Positions 7,349 through 16,590 of a stretch of 37,951 nucleotides of DNA are shown piece after piece. A model generated the notes under the pieces. The model made no database searches. It had not been told where the DNA came from and worked only from the letters and a program-made list of their open reading frames with translations. A program made the translations under genes and the position numbers. The stretch is from Arsukibacterium tuosuense. GTDB lineage: Bacteria > Pseudomonadota > Gammaproteobacteria > Steroidobacterales > GCA-2729495. Numbering within the stretch: position 1 is the first letter of the stretch; every line of letters begins with the position of its first letter. The stretch is from contig CAMBYH010000015.1 in assembly GCA_945872065.1 (NCBI GenBank), forward strand, positions 1-37,951, in the 5' to 3' direction.

Positions 7349-7687
7349 TTGAAGCGCGTCTACTCCTCGGCTTCCCTGTGGGAAGCCCGCGAAATCCTTG
7401 CCCTGCTCCAGCAGCAGCGCATCGACGCGACGTTACTTAACGAGAACATGGCCAGCATGCCCGGCGTCCTGCCTTTCAATACCAGCATGACGGTCGACGC
7501 GGAGGTCTGGGTGCTGGACAGCGCACTGGCGGACCGGTGCGCACGACTGATTACTGAGTTTCAGGCCGCTGCCGCGCCTCAGGGGCCGGACAGTGACGCG
7601 ACCTGGCATTGCGCCGCCTGCCGGGAGGACAGCCCCACCGGTTTTGAGTGGTGCTGGGCCTGCGGTCTGGGGCGACCCCAGAACTGA
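7349..7687 (+). CDS. DUF2007 domain protein with C-terminal zinc ribbon
   Basis: A 112-residue cytoplasmic protein beginning LKRVYSSASLWEAREILALL, the usual start of DUF2007 (putative signal-transducing) proteins, which continues to LLNEN and WVLDSALADRC. The C-terminal 30 residues hold CAAC...CWAC (two CxxC pairs), a small zinc-ribbon. Start TTG 7349 follows a perfect AGGAGG. The gene is divergent from ubiX and its stop lies 2 bp from that of the convergent MOSC gene. No biochemical role is established for the family; the zinc ribbon suggests protein or nucleic-acid contact. Confidence 0.8.
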   Translation: MKRVYSSASLWEAREILALLQQQRIDATLLNENMASMPGVLPFNTSMTVDAEVWVLDSALADRCARLITEFQAAAAPQGPDSDATWHCAACREDSPTGFEWCWACGLGRPQN

Positions 7688-7689
7688 GG

Positions 7690-8160
7690 CTAGCCAGCGG
7701 GCTGCAACCCGGCCAATGCACCAACTGTCAGCAGCCCACCACGCTGCACGCGACACGTCACGCCGCCACGCCAGTCGTCCCTGAGCGCAACCTTAAGCCC
7801 CGGGGCTGCGGCGTCCATCCGCGCGCAGGGATCCAGTTCGCCGGTCACGAGCAGTTCGATGTCGTCGCCGAGACGCAGAATCGCGCCCGTTGAGGCACGC
7901 AGATCCAGGCCATCCACCAGCAGGTTGGCGCGGCGCGCCAGCCAGGGGAGGTCAGTCCCGGCCAGGGCGCAGGCCTCGAGCCAGGCCTGGGCGGAGAGGA
8001 CAGTGACCTGCCGCTGGCCCGGCCGGCCCCGCGTGTCGCCAACAACGCCCGCGGCCCTCGAGACCTCCACTTGATCAAGCAACCGCATGGGTCCGCGTTT
8101 CACGTGTCGGCAGGCTATGCCGAGGACGACGCCCCGGTGGTCACTCAGTGGGCCTGGCAT
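7690..8160 (-). CDS. MOSC domain-containing protein
   Basis: A 156-residue single-domain MOSC protein. Recognisable parts are the GDTRGRPGQRQVTVLS stretch, LPWLARRANLLVDGLDL, the GAILRLGDDIELLVTGELDPC core and the RGGVTCRVQRGG loop near the end. MOSC proteins bind or transfer sulfur in connection with the molybdenum cofactor, and stand-alone forms such as YiiM handle N-hydroxylated substrates. The Cys in GELDPC is in the position where family members hold a conserved cysteine. The start at ATG 8160 has no clear ribosome site, so the true start may be a few codons further in. Convergent with the DUF2007 gene. Confidence 0.75.
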   Translation of the reverse strand: MPGPLSDHRGVVLGIACRHVKRGPMRLLDQVEVSRAAGVVGDTRGRPGQRQVTVLSAQAWLEACALAGTDLPWLARRANLLVDGLDLRASTGAILRLGDDIELLVTGELDPCARMDAAAPGLKVALRDDWRGGVTCRVQRGGLLTVGALAGLQPAG

Positions 8161-8170
8161 GGGATCACCG

Positions 8171-8199
8171 TGGTGGGGAGTAAGGGATAGACCTATATT
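8171..8199 (+). promoter_or_regulatory. Possible promoter of the amidohydrolase gene
   Basis: TATATT (8194-8199) is a good -10 match and lies 34 bp before ATG 8233. The -35 position 17 bp upstream reads TGGTGG, a poor match. It sits in the gap after the divergent MOSC gene. Confidence 0.25.
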
Positions 8200-8232
8200 G
8201 TGCTGCGAACCTGCTGGATGTCATCCCCCGCC

Positions 8233-11217
8233 ATGCGTCGCTCCGTCATTGTTGCCTTGCTGCTTGGTGAACTCCTCTCACCAGCCCTTGCCGCCGGGGT
8301 GGACGGCAGCGTAACCATCACCGAAGGCACCAACTTCGCCGTGACGGTCGGCCCGGACGAGATGACGGTCGTGGATGTGCAGGGGGCGCTCTGGAAGCTG
8401 CCGGGAACCCCCCTCACGGACGGCCTCGGCGACGACCGCCTCCCCCGCTTCAGCCCCGACGGACAGCAACTGGTCTTTCAGTCCTTCCGGACCGGCGACT
8501 TTGACCTGTGGCTAATACCGGCCGGGGGCGGCCCCGCCAAGGCGCTGACAGCAGGACCGGCCGATGATCGGGAGCCCGTCTGGTTTCCCGACGGCAAGCG
8601 CATTGCCTTCACGTCGGATCGCAACGGTAACCTGGACGTGTGGCAGCTGGAGATCGCGACCGGGCAACTGACGACGCTGACCCGTGATCCGGCGGATGAC
8701 TACTGGCCTGCGGTGGCCCCCGACGGCAGCCAGCTCGCTTTCGTGTCGGACCGGAGCGGTCCGACGGGGATCTATGTCCAGTCTCTGGGGCCGGGGGCAG
8801 GACCGGCAGAACTCCTGGTCAGCGGCAAAGCCGGCCGCGCCTTCGCGCCAGCCTGGTCAGCAGATGGCCGCGCCCTGGCCTACATCCGGACCGTCGAACA
8901 GATCGGCTTTCCCGCCATTGCCCGGCACGAGGTGGTTCTCCTGGAGATCGGGACCGGTCGCACGCAGGTGATCTCCACCGCCGGTGACGACGTGTTTCCG
9001 TTGCCCCCGGGGTGGCTCCCGGACGGCGGCGTCGCCTGGACCGCTAACGGCGCCATCCAGCGCTGGCACCCGGACAGTGGCCTCCGGACAGTAGCCTTTG
9101 CGCTGCCGTTGCCAGTCACGACGCCGGACTACCGCCATAAGCGCTTCCTGCCCCCGGAGAAGCGGCAGGCTGCCCTCGGGATCGTGGAGCCTGTCGCCGC
9201 GCCCGACGGTGGCGTGGTCTTTGCCGCGCTGGGTGACCTCTGGTGGCGCACTGCCGCGGGTGAACTCCGGCAACTGACCAACGATCCCTGCGTGGAACGA
9301 GACCCCGCCTTCGCGCCGGACCAGCGCTCACTCGCCTTCATCAGCGACCGGGGTGGCAGCATGCAGGTCTGGCTCCGGGACCTGGTCACGGGCGTTGACC
9401 GGCAGGTCACGCGCATGCCGCGGGGGGTGCGCTACCCGACTTTCGCGCCGGATGGCTCGTCCCTCGCCTTTGCGCAGGCCGGGCCAAGGGGGAATCAGGA
9501 CTTCACGCTCCACCAGATTGATCTTGCGAGCGCCCGCGTGACTCCCGTCAGGGCACCACCGCTCTGGCCAGGACGCATGGGCTTCAGTACCGACGGCACT
9601 CATCTGCTGGTGGCGGCACTCACCGGCACGTCAGCGCGCTTTCGCGCGGGGCGGAACGTGCTGAAGGCCATTGACCTGAAGAGCGGCGGCGAAACCACCC
9701 TCGATCTGCCACCGGGCCTGAGCGCCGATACGGGTCCGGTCCTGGCGCCGGACGGGCGCACGGCGGCGCTGCTGATTGATGGCGAACTCTGGCTGCTGCC
9801 GCTGCAGGCGGACGGCAGCGCAGCGGGACCTCCCCGGCGGCGCCGGACGGGTCTGGCGGACTACCCCTCCTTCAGTGCGGACGGTCGCACCCTGACCTAC
9901 CTGGCCACCGGCGGGCTGCGGCGCATCGCTGCTCTCCGCGGCAGGCCCAGCGCCCTGCCGCTCACCCTCAGCTGGACCCCCGCAGCCGGCAGCGGCAGCG
10001 TGCTCATTCGCGCCGGCAGGCTTTTCGACGGCAGCGGCCCGGACTACCGGCTGAACGTGGACATCCTCATCGACGGCCACCGGATCGCTGCGGTTGGACC
10101 CAAGCTCGACGCGCCAGCCGGCGCCCGCGTGATCGACGCCCGGCACGCCACCGTGCTGCCGGGACTGATCGACAATCACGCCCACCATCAGGCCCAGGAC
10201 GGTGAGTGGGTCGGCCGGGCCTGGCTCGCTTTCGGCGTGACCTCGGTCGTCGAGCCCGGCGGGCTCCCTTACGAGTCCCGGGAAAACTACGAGGCCTGGG
10301 CAGCCGGCAGGCGCTCCGGACCCCGGCTCTTCTATGCGGGACCCCAGCTCGACGGGCGGCAACGTTTTTTTCCCTTCGCCAGCCACATCACCAGCGACCG
10401 CCGGCTGGGCCTCGAGATCGAACGGGCCAGGGTGCTGGACTACTCGCTGCTCAAAACCTACACGCGAATGCCCATTGCCCGGGAGGGCAAGGCCATTCGC
10501 GCGGCCCACAGGCTTGGGCTGCCCGTGTCGTCCCACGAAATCTACCCCGCCTTTGCCCTGGGCGGCGACCGCGTGGAACACCTGCGCGGCACCAGCCGTC
10601 TCGGGTGGTCGACCAAACAGAGCGATGGGCTGCGAATGTATGCCGACGCGGTGCAGATCACAGGCGCCACGGGTGGCACGATCGTGCCCACCCTGGTGGT
10701 CGGGGGTGGGTTCCTCGACGTGCTGCTTCGCTACCCGGAACTCGACGCCCTGCCCCAGTACGCCGCGTTCTATCCCGATGCGGACCGGAAAGCGCTACGG
10801 GCGCTGGCGGGGCTTGCCGGGCGAAAGCAGGCCCTCTTCGCTGCCGGCCTGGAGAATTCTCGCCGCGCCGTCCGCGACCTCTCGGCCGCCGGCGCGCGCA
10901 TCGTTGCGGGGACGGATGCGCCCATCTTTCCTTACGGCCTCTCACTGGTGGCCGAGCTGCGCGCCCTCCGGGACGCGGGCCTGCCGGGCGACGCTGTCTT
11001 GCGTTCTGCGACCTCTGCTGCCGCCGACGCCATCGGTGCCGGGGACCAGCTGGGCCGCATTGCACCAGGAATGCTGGCCGACCTGCTGATCGTGGACGGC
11101 GACCCCCTGAACGACCCCCTCGAACTCACCCGTCTCGAGATGACCTTCAGTAACGGCGTGCCGGGCCCCCGTGCTACCCTGCCGACCCGCCAAGCCGCGT
11201 CCCGGCCGATGCCTTAA
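8233..11217 (+). CDS. Exported TolB-propeller/amidohydrolase fusion protein
   Basis: A 994-residue two-part protein. A signal peptide (MRRSVIVALLLGELLSPALA) is followed by a beta-propeller of PD40/TolB-like repeats, for example FSPDGQQLVFQS, FPDGKRIAFTSDRNG, APDGSQLAFVSDRSG and APDGSSLAFA, up to about residue 590. The rest is a metal-dependent amidohydrolase. HAH (His649, His651) follows GLIDN, Lys741 in LLKTY may be the bridging lysine, His768 (SSHEI) and His783 (EHLRG) follow, and Asp895 lies in GTDAP. This resembles imidazolonepropionase-like and prolidase-like exported hydrolases, so a peptide or cyclic amide substrate in the periplasm is possible. Start ATG 8233 is chosen for the signal peptide; in-frame starts at 8200 and 8218 would lengthen it. 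Neighbouring genes give no hint of substrate. Confidence 0.88.
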   Translation: MRRSVIVALLLGELLSPALAAGVDGSVTITEGTNFAVTVGPDEMTVVDVQGALWKLPGTPLTDGLGDDRLPRFSPDGQQLVFQSFRTGDFDLWLIPAGGGPAKALTAGPADDREPVWFPDGKRIAFTSDRNGNLDVWQLEIATGQLTTLTRDPADDYWPAVAPDGSQLAFVSDRSGPTGIYVQSLGPGAGPAELLVSGKAGRAFAPAWSADGRALAYIRTVEQIGFPAIARHEVVLLEIGTGRTQVISTAGDDVFPLPPGWLPDGGVAWTANGAIQRWHPDSGLRTVAFALPLPVTTPDYRHKRFLPPEKRQAALGIVEPVAAPDGGVVFAALGDLWWRTAAGELRQLTNDPCVERDPAFAPDQRSLAFISDRGGSMQVWLRDLVTGVDRQVTRMPRGVRYPTFAPDGSSLAFAQAGPRGNQDFTLHQIDLASARVTPVRAPPLWPGRMGFSTDGTHLLVAALTGTSARFRAGRNVLKAIDLKSGGETTLDLPPGLSADTGPVLAPDGRTAALLIDGELWLLPLQADGSAAGPPRRRRTGLADYPSFSADGRTLTYLATGGLRRIAALRGRPSALPLTLSWTPAAGSGSVLIRAGRLFDGSGPDYRLNVDILIDGHRIAAVGPKLDAPAGARVIDARHATVLPGLIDNHAHHQAQDGEWVGRAWLAFGVTSVVEPGGLPYESRENYEAWAAGRRSGPRLFYAGPQLDGRQRFFPFASHITSDRRLGLEIERARVLDYSLLKTYTRMPIAREGKAIRAAHRLGLPVSSHEIYPAFALGGDRVEHLRGTSRLGWSTKQSDGLRMYADAVQITGATGGTIVPTLVVGGGFLDVLLRYPELDALPQYAAFYPDADRKALRALAGLAGRKQALFAAGLENSRRAVRDLSAAGARIVAGTDAPIFPYGLSLVAELRALRDAGLPGDAVLRSATSAAADAIGAGDQLGRIAPGMLADLLIVDGDPLNDPLELTRLEMTFSNGVPGPRATLPTRQAASRPMP

Positions 11218-11240
11218 CTAAGTAGCGTAAATTATTGATT

Positions 11241-11954
11241 ATGCTTGAACTTCTGATTCAACCCGAAGCCTGGATAGCCTTCCTCACGCTCACGGCCCTG
11301 GAGCTCGTGCTGGGGATCGACAACATCATCTTCATCTCCATCCTCGTGGACAGGCTGCCGCCCGAGAGTCGGGAGGTGGCGCGGCGCCTGGGCCTGTTCC
11401 TCGCCATGTTCATGCGCATTGCCCTGCTGCTGGTGCTGTCCTGGATCGTCGGCGCCACCGCGCCCCTCTTCTCCGTCTTTACCATGGCCATTTCCTGGCG
11501 GGACATCATCCTGATCGCGGGCGGTCTCTTTCTGCTCTGGAAGAGCACCAAGGAGATACACCATCTCGTCGAGGGCGTGGAAGAAGAGGGCACCACCCGG
11601 GCCGCCTCTACCTTCGGATCCATCATTTTCCAGATCATCCTCATCGACATCGTGTTCTCCCTGGACTCCATCATCACGGCAGTTGGCATGGTGAGCCAGG
11701 TTGAAATCATGATCGCGGCAGTCGTCGTCTCCGTGGGCCTCATGATGCTGTTTGCGGCGCCTATCGGCCATTTCGTCTCGGACTATCCCACCATCAAGAT
11801 GCTGGCCCTCTCCTTCCTGCTGGTCGTCGGCGTCGCGCTGATCGCGGACGGCCTGGACACCCACGTGCCCAAGGGCTACATCTACTTTGCGATGGCGTTC
11901 TCGGTGGTGGTGGAAATGCTGAACATCCGTCTGCGGAAGAAAATGGTGCGCTGA
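11241..11954 (+). CDS. TerC/YgdQ-family integral membrane protein
   Basis: A 237-residue membrane protein with about seven hydrophobic segments. Two acidic membrane motifs typical of Ter[12 protein letters not shown] near the N-terminus and [14 protein letters not shown] near residue 135, are both present, as is the [18 protein letters not shown] ending. TerC members are linked to metal-ion efflux, notably manganese, often acting on newly secreted metalloenzymes. ATG 11241 is preferred over TTG 11235. It lies 23 bp after the exported metallohydrolase and 4 bp before the radical SAM gene, so it may be cotranscribed with either. Confidence 0.92.
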   Translation: MLELLIQPEAWIAFLTLTALELVLGIDNIIFISILVDRLPPESREVARRLGLFLAMFMRIALLLVLSWIVGATAPLFSVFTMAISWRDIILIAGGLFLLWKSTKEIHHLVEGVEEEGTTRAASTFGSIIFQIILIDIVFSLDSIITAVGMVSQVEIMIAAVVVSVGLMMLFAAPIGHFVSDYPTIKMLALSFLLVVGVALIADGLDTHVPKGYIYFAMAFSVVVEMLNIRLRKKMVR

Positions 11955-11958
11955 AGCC

Positions 11959-14118
11959 ATGGACGTCGCCCGGGAACTCTTCTCCTACCGCAAGTACTGG
12001 GCCAGCCGGCTGACGCCGGCGCCGGTGCTGCCCATGTGCCGCGCCGAGATGGATGCCCTGGGCTGGGATGCCTGCGACGTCATCATCGTCACCGGCGATG
12101 CCTACGTGGATCACGCCAGCTTCGGCATGGCCGTGGTGGGGCGACTGCTGGAAGCCCAGGGCTTTCGCGTCGGGATCATCGCGCAGCCGGACTGGAGTTC
12201 CACGGAAGCGTTCAGGGCGCTGGGTGCACCCACGCTCTTTTTCGGCATCACCGCGGGCAACATGGACTCCATGGTGAACCGCTTCACGGCGGACCGCCGC
12301 ATCCGCTCCAACGATGCCTACACACCCAACGGTGAGGCTGGCCGGCGGCCGGATCACTCCGTCGTGGTCTACACGCAGCGTTTGCGGGAGGCCTTCAAGG
12401 GCGTTCCGCTGGTCATCGGCGGCATCGAGGCCAGTCTCCGCCGCGTCGCGCACTTCGACTACTGGTCCGACACCGTGAAGCGGTCTGTGCTCTTTGACAG
12501 CAAGGCTGATCTTCTCGTGTACGGCAACGGCGAGCGCCAGATTGTCGAAATCGCGCACCGCCTCGCCAAAGGCGAGGCCATCACCGAGCTCACGGACATT
12601 CGCGGCACCGGCTTTCCGCGGCAAGGCCTGCCCGAGGGCTGGGCTGAGGTGGACTCCACGAGCGTGGATGAACCGGGTCGCATCGACCCCCCGAAGGACC
12701 CCTACGCCGACCAGACGGCCCCCGCCACCACCGGCGCTGCGTGCGCGACCGGGGCAGCTCCGGCGGCTCCCGCCGGCACTCCGGGCGAAAAGGTCATCCA
12801 GTTCCTGCACCGGTCGCCAAAACTCGACCGGTCCCGCACCGTGGTGCGCCTCCCCTCCTTCGAAGCGGTGAAGAGCGACCCGGTGCTCTATGCCCATGCC
12901 TCCCGCGTGCTCCATCTGGAGACCAATCCCGGCAATGCCCGGGCGCTGGTTCAGCGCCACGGCGACCGGGACCTGTGGCTGAACCCGCCACCGATCCCGC
13001 TCCGCACGAAAGAGTTCGACACGGTCTACGAATTGCCCTACACGCGCCAGCCGCATCCCGCCTACGGCGAAGCCAAGATTCCCGCCTGGGAGATGATCCG
13101 TTTCTCGGTGATCATCCAGCGCGGCTGCTTCGGCGGCTGCACCTTCTGCTCCATCACTGAGCACGAGGGGCGGATCATCCAGAACCGTTCGGAAGACTCG
13201 ATCATCCGGGAGATCGAGAACATTCGCGATCGCACCCCGGGCTTCACGGGCGTCATCTCCGACCTGGGCGGGCCCACGGCCAACATGTACCGCCTGGCCT
13301 GCAAGAGTCCGGAGATCGAGTCTGCCTGCCGGCGTCCATCCTGCGTGTTCCCGGGCGTGTGTCCAAACCTCAACACGGATCACTCAGCGCTGATCGGCCT
13401 GTACCGGCGGGCGCGCACGCTGCCCGGCGTAAAAAAGGTGCTGGTGGCCTCCGGCGTGCGCTACGACCTGGCGGTGGAGTCGCCCGAGTACATCAAGGAA
13501 CTCGTCACTCATCACGTTGGCGGCTATCTCAAGATCGCCCCGGAGCACACCGAGGACGGGCCCCTCAACAAGATGATGAAGCCGGGCATCGGCACCTATC
13601 ACCGGTTCAAGGAACTGTTCGAGAAGTACTCGAAGGAAGCCGGCAAGCAGCAGTACCTGATCCCCTACTTCATCGCCGCCCACCCGGGTACGACGGACCG
13701 GGACATGCTCAATCTCGCCCTCTGGCTGAAGAGTAACGAGCTCCGGGTAGACCAGGTGCAGAACTTTCTCCCGTCACCGATGGCCACCGCCACCGCGATG
13801 TACCACACCGGCAGAAACCCGCTGCGCCGGGTCACCCGGTCCAGCGAAACGGTCGAAGTCCCCAAAGGCATCAAGGTTCGCCGCCTCCACAAGGCCTTCC
13901 TGCGCTACCACGACGCGGAGAACTGGCCGGTCCTCCGGGAGGCGCTGAAGCGCATGGGGCGTGCCGACCTGATTGGCAATGGCAAGCACCACCTCGTGCC
14001 CGCCTGGCAGCCCGAAGGCACCGGCCAGGGCACTGGTTCGCGGAGGGCAAAACCCGGTCCTGCCAGGCCCCGGGTCAGTGGCAAAAACCCCGACCGAGGG
14101 GCTCAGCGGCGCGGCTGA
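11959..14118 (+). CDS. YgiQ-family radical SAM protein
   Basis: A 719-residue UPF0313/YgiQ protein. The N-terminal domain starts with [17 protein letters not shown] and has the vitamin-B12-like fold sequence [19 protein letters not shown]. The radical SAM cluster is C-x3-C-x2-C at Cys390, Cys394 and Cys397 ([11 protein letters not shown]), followed by [12 protein letters not shown] and the C-terminal [14 protein letters not shown] stretch with MYHTGRNPL, all typical. The reaction is unknown for the family. The last 50 residues are basic and low in complexity. It begins 4 bp after terC, which suggests one transcript. No odd features beyond a Pro/Ala-rich insert near residues 250-275. Confidence 0.93.
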   Translation: MDVARELFSYRKYWASRLTPAPVLPMCRAEMDALGWDACDVIIVTGDAYVDHASFGMAVVGRLLEAQGFRVGIIAQPDWSSTEAFRALGAPTLFFGITAGNMDSMVNRFTADRRIRSNDAYTPNGEAGRRPDHSVVVYTQRLREAFKGVPLVIGGIEASLRRVAHFDYWSDTVKRSVLFDSKADLLVYGNGERQIVEIAHRLAKGEAITELTDIRGTGFPRQGLPEGWAEVDSTSVDEPGRIDPPKDPYADQTAPATTGAACATGAAPAAPAGTPGEKVIQFLHRSPKLDRSRTVVRLPSFEAVKSDPVLYAHASRVLHLETNPGNARALVQRHGDRDLWLNPPPIPLRTKEFDTVYELPYTRQPHPAYGEAKIPAWEMIRFSVIIQRGCFGGCTFCSITEHEGRIIQNRSEDSIIREIENIRDRTPGFTGVISDLGGPTANMYRLACKSPEIESACRRPSCVFPGVCPNLNTDHSALIGLYRRARTLPGVKKVLVASGVRYDLAVESPEYIKELVTHHVGGYLKIAPEHTEDGPLNKMMKPGIGTYHRFKELFEKYSKEAGKQQYLIPYFIAAHPGTTDRDMLNLALWLKSNELRVDQVQNFLPSPMATATAMYHTGRNPLRRVTRSSETVEVPKGIKVRRLHKAFLRYHDAENWPVLREALKRMGRADLIGNGKHHLVPAWQPEGTGQGTGSRRAKPGPARPRVSGKNPDRGAQRRG

Positions 14119-14176
14119 ATCCGATCGTTGCAACGCCACGAAAAACAGATTTAACTACAGGGTCAGGGGCCTGAAA

Positions 14177-15211
14177 ATGCAACAAAACACCGAAGCAGGC
14201 GTAGCCGGTAGTGGTGCCCGCAGCAGCAGTTCTCCCGTCGTGGGGGCCAGCGCGGCCCCGGACCCGATGAGGCTCTACAAATCCGTCGATGGCTACAAGG
14301 CCATCATGGAGTGGTACGAGTCCCTGGAGGAGAAGATCACGGTGCCCTTCGAATCCCTCTACGTAAACACCCGGTTTGGGCGCACGCACCTGCTGGCCAC
14401 GGGCCCCACGGACGCGCCTCCCCTGTTCCTGATTTCCGGCGTTGCCGGCTGCGCGCCACTTTGGCGCCGGCAACTCGAGTCCCTGAGCACGGACTTTCGC
14501 GTCTATGCCATGGATATTCCGGGCCAGCCCGGCCGCAGCGACCCGAACCCGCCCTCGTTTCTCAACGAGGACTATTCCAACTGGTTGCTGGACGTCCTGG
14601 ATGACCTCGGCATCGAGCGCGCGCACTTTGCCGGGATCAGCGCGGGCGCCTGGATTGCAATGCGCTTCGCCAGCCTGCACCCCCAGCGCACCCGCAAGGT
14701 CGTCATGCTCGGACCAACCGGAATATCCGGGGCCCGGCTGCCCGTAAAAATCTGGCTGGGCCGCGTTGCGCAAAAGTGGAAAAACGCGGATGTCCTGCAG
14801 GATGACCTCACGGCCCGTTCCGTCTCGTCGAAGAGCCCGGGCGGCACCTTCGGCACCTTTGACCGGCAGTTGGCCAGGGCGATGGCCCTGTGCACCCGGC
14901 ACTACCGGGTAGACCGGTCCCTCGGCATTTACAACGAGGCCACTGGCAAGGTGAACATCTGGGAAGGACTGCGGGTGCTCCGCAAGTTCTTTCTGCCCGA
15001 GAAGGATGCCGTGTTACGCCAGTTTGCGGTGCCTGGGCTGCTGGTGTTCGGGGAGCACGAGGTGCTCTACGACCCCCATGCGGTGGGCCGCAAGGCGCAA
15101 AAGCTGATGGGCAGTATTCGCGTCGAAGTGATTGCCGGCGCCGGCCACGCCGCCATCTACGACCGGCCGGAAGTCGTGGACCCCCTGGTCATTGAGTTTC
15201 TGCGGGCGTGA
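14177..15211 (+). CDS. Alpha/beta hydrolase-fold protein
   Basis: A 344-residue alpha/beta hydrolase. The nucleophile elbow is GISAG with Ser155, His324 lies in GAGHAAIYD, and Glu295 (GEHEV) takes the acid position usually held by Asp. The oxyanion region is LISGVAGCAP. The N-terminal 30 residues are Ser/Gly-rich, and relatives may start at MRLYKSVDG (ATG 14264). ATG 14177 is preferred for its upstream AGGGGC. The substrate is unknown; esterase or lactone hydrolysis is the default expectation. Its TGA overlaps the GTG of the hupE-like gene, so the two are translationally coupled. Confidence 0.85.
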   Translation: MQQNTEAGVAGSGARSSSSPVVGASAAPDPMRLYKSVDGYKAIMEWYESLEEKITVPFESLYVNTRFGRTHLLATGPTDAPPLFLISGVAGCAPLWRRQLESLSTDFRVYAMDIPGQPGRSDPNPPSFLNEDYSNWLLDVLDDLGIERAHFAGISAGAWIAMRFASLHPQRTRKVVMLGPTGISGARLPVKIWLGRVAQKWKNADVLQDDLTARSVSSKSPGGTFGTFDRQLARAMALCTRHYRVDRSLGIYNEATGKVNIWEGLRVLRKFFLPEKDAVLRQFAVPGLLVFGEHEVLYDPHAVGRKAQKLMGSIRVEVIAGAGHAAIYDRPEVVDPLVIEFLRA

Positions 15212-15798
15212 TCCGGTTCCTGCTCCTCCTGCTGCCGGTCCTGCTGGCTCCCGTTAGTGCGTTCGGCCATGAAGGCTCCAGCCTCCCCTACGGCTCCTTC
15301 ATTGCGGGACTCGCCCACCCCGTACTGGGTATCGATCACTTCCTGGCCATGGTGAGCGTCGGCATCCTCAGCGCGCAGATCGGCGGGCGAGCGATCTGGA
15401 CCGTACCGACCACCTTCGTGTCCGTCATGGCCATTGGCGGACTGCTGGGCTGGCTGAACGTGGGCCTGACGTCGATCGAGCTCGGCATTTCCTTCTCCGT
15501 GCTGATTCTGGGGATTGCGATTGCCGCCGACCGGAAGCTGCCAGTCCTCGTCGCCATGGGGGCCGTCGGCATCTTTGCCATCTTCCACGGCTACGCCCAC
15601 GGCGCCGAAATGCCCACGGTTGCCAACGCTCTGACGTACGGACTGGGCTTCATGACCGGCACCGCCCTTTTGCACGTGGCCGGCCTCGTCGTCGGGGATA
15701 TCTCCCAGCACTACGCCCGTGGCAAGATCCTGCTGCGCGTTGCCGGTGCAGCTATCGCCGGCGTGGGCACCTGGTTCCTCGTGGGTCTTGCCGGTTAG
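15208..15798 (+). CDS. HupE/UreJ-family nickel/cobalt permease-like protein
   Basis: A 196-residue membrane protein. A signal-like first segment ending FGHEG is followed by the family signature HPxxGxDHxxAM at His37 to Met48 (HPVLGIDHFLAM), then about six membrane segments and a second histidine motif HGYAHGAE. HupE and UreJ secondary permeases supply nickel to hydrogenase or urease. Neither enzyme is encoded in the window. The GTG start overlaps the stop of the upstream hydrolase by 4 bp, and the next membrane-protein gene begins 12 bp downstream, giving a three-gene unit. Confidence 0.9.
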   Translation: MIRFLLLLLPVLLAPVSAFGHEGSSLPYGSFIAGLAHPVLGIDHFLAMVSVGILSAQIGGRAIWTVPTTFVSVMAIGGLLGWLNVGLTSIELGISFSVLILGIAIAADRKLPVLVAMGAVGIFAIFHGYAHGAEMPTVANALTYGLGFMTGTALLHVAGLVVGDISQHYARGKILLRVAGAAIAGVGTWFLVGLAG

Positions 15799-15810
15799 GA
15801 GTGCAGACAG

Positions 15811-16515
15811 ATGTCCGTAACGAAACGCCCGAATGGCCGCCTGAAACTTGCTCTGTGGGACATCGGTACCGTCTTCTGGGTGTGCATTGTGGGGTCGACG
15901 CTCCACTTCGCCTTTGAGCTCAGCGAGTACTGGCGGCCGATGGCCCTCTTCGGCGCGGTCAACGAGAGCGCCTGGGAACACACCAAGATGTATTTCTGGC
16001 CGGGGCTGTTTGCCGCCCTGGTGCAGTACACCTACACCCGGGACGTGGCCAACAACTACTGGCTGGGCAAGGCCGCTGCGCTGGCGCTCACTCCCCTCCT
16101 GATTTGGGTGACCTACTTCAGCTACATGAGCTGGGTGGTGTCATCGGGGGGCAAGGCCAGCCTGCCCACCATGCTGTCGATCATGGTTCTGGGCATCAGC
16201 GTGGGTCAGGCAACCAGCTGGTACATCCTCACGCGGCCGCCATTCCAGGTTGACACCCGCCGCTATGCCGCCGGCACCATCGCTGCGCTCACTGCCGTCT
16301 TCGCCACCTTCTCCTACTTTCCGCCCAGAGCCTTCCTGTTTGAGAACTTCTTCTGCTACCAGTACACCGGCGAGTACGGCATTCTTGACGACTACGGGCC
16401 CTATCGGGTGTTCGTCAAGGTGGATGCGGACGGTGCAACAAAAGCGGGTGGCGGCGTGAATTACTGCGCGGGAAGACAGCAAAGTACGGCCCCGGTGACC
16501 CCAGACGCCGGTTAG
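15811..16515 (+). CDS. DUF6512-like integral membrane protein
   Basis: A 234-residue protein with about five or six hydrophobic segments: 19-36, 62-75, 85-108, 118-142 and 150-170 approximately. It carries AVNESAWEHTKMYFWPGLF, a motif I associate with the DUF6512 family. The C-terminal 50 residues are soluble and include a Cys-containing stretch. No reaction is known. It starts 12 bp after the hupE-like gene and is probably cotranscribed with it. The family assignment is from memory of the NESxWEH motif and is the uncertain part. Confidence 0.75.
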   Translation: MSVTKRPNGRLKLALWDIGTVFWVCIVGSTLHFAFELSEYWRPMALFGAVNESAWEHTKMYFWPGLFAALVQYTYTRDVANNYWLGKAAALALTPLLIWVTYFSYMSWVVSSGGKASLPTMLSIMVLGISVGQATSWYILTRPPFQVDTRRYAAGTIAALTAVFATFSYFPPRAFLFENFFCYQYTGEYGILDDYGPYRVFVKVDADGATKAGGGVNYCAGRQQSTAPVTPDAG

Positions 16516-16590
16516 CACAGCTTCTGACAAATCGGCGCAGACGCTGATGGGCAGATTGCACTAGTCTGCTGAAAACGGCCGGAGAGCCGC

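Noticed and set aside
11794-13383. A 529-codon open frame on - opposite the terC end and the radical SAM gene
   Set aside because: Antisense to a well-supported YgiQ protein, with low-complexity composition and no family signal.
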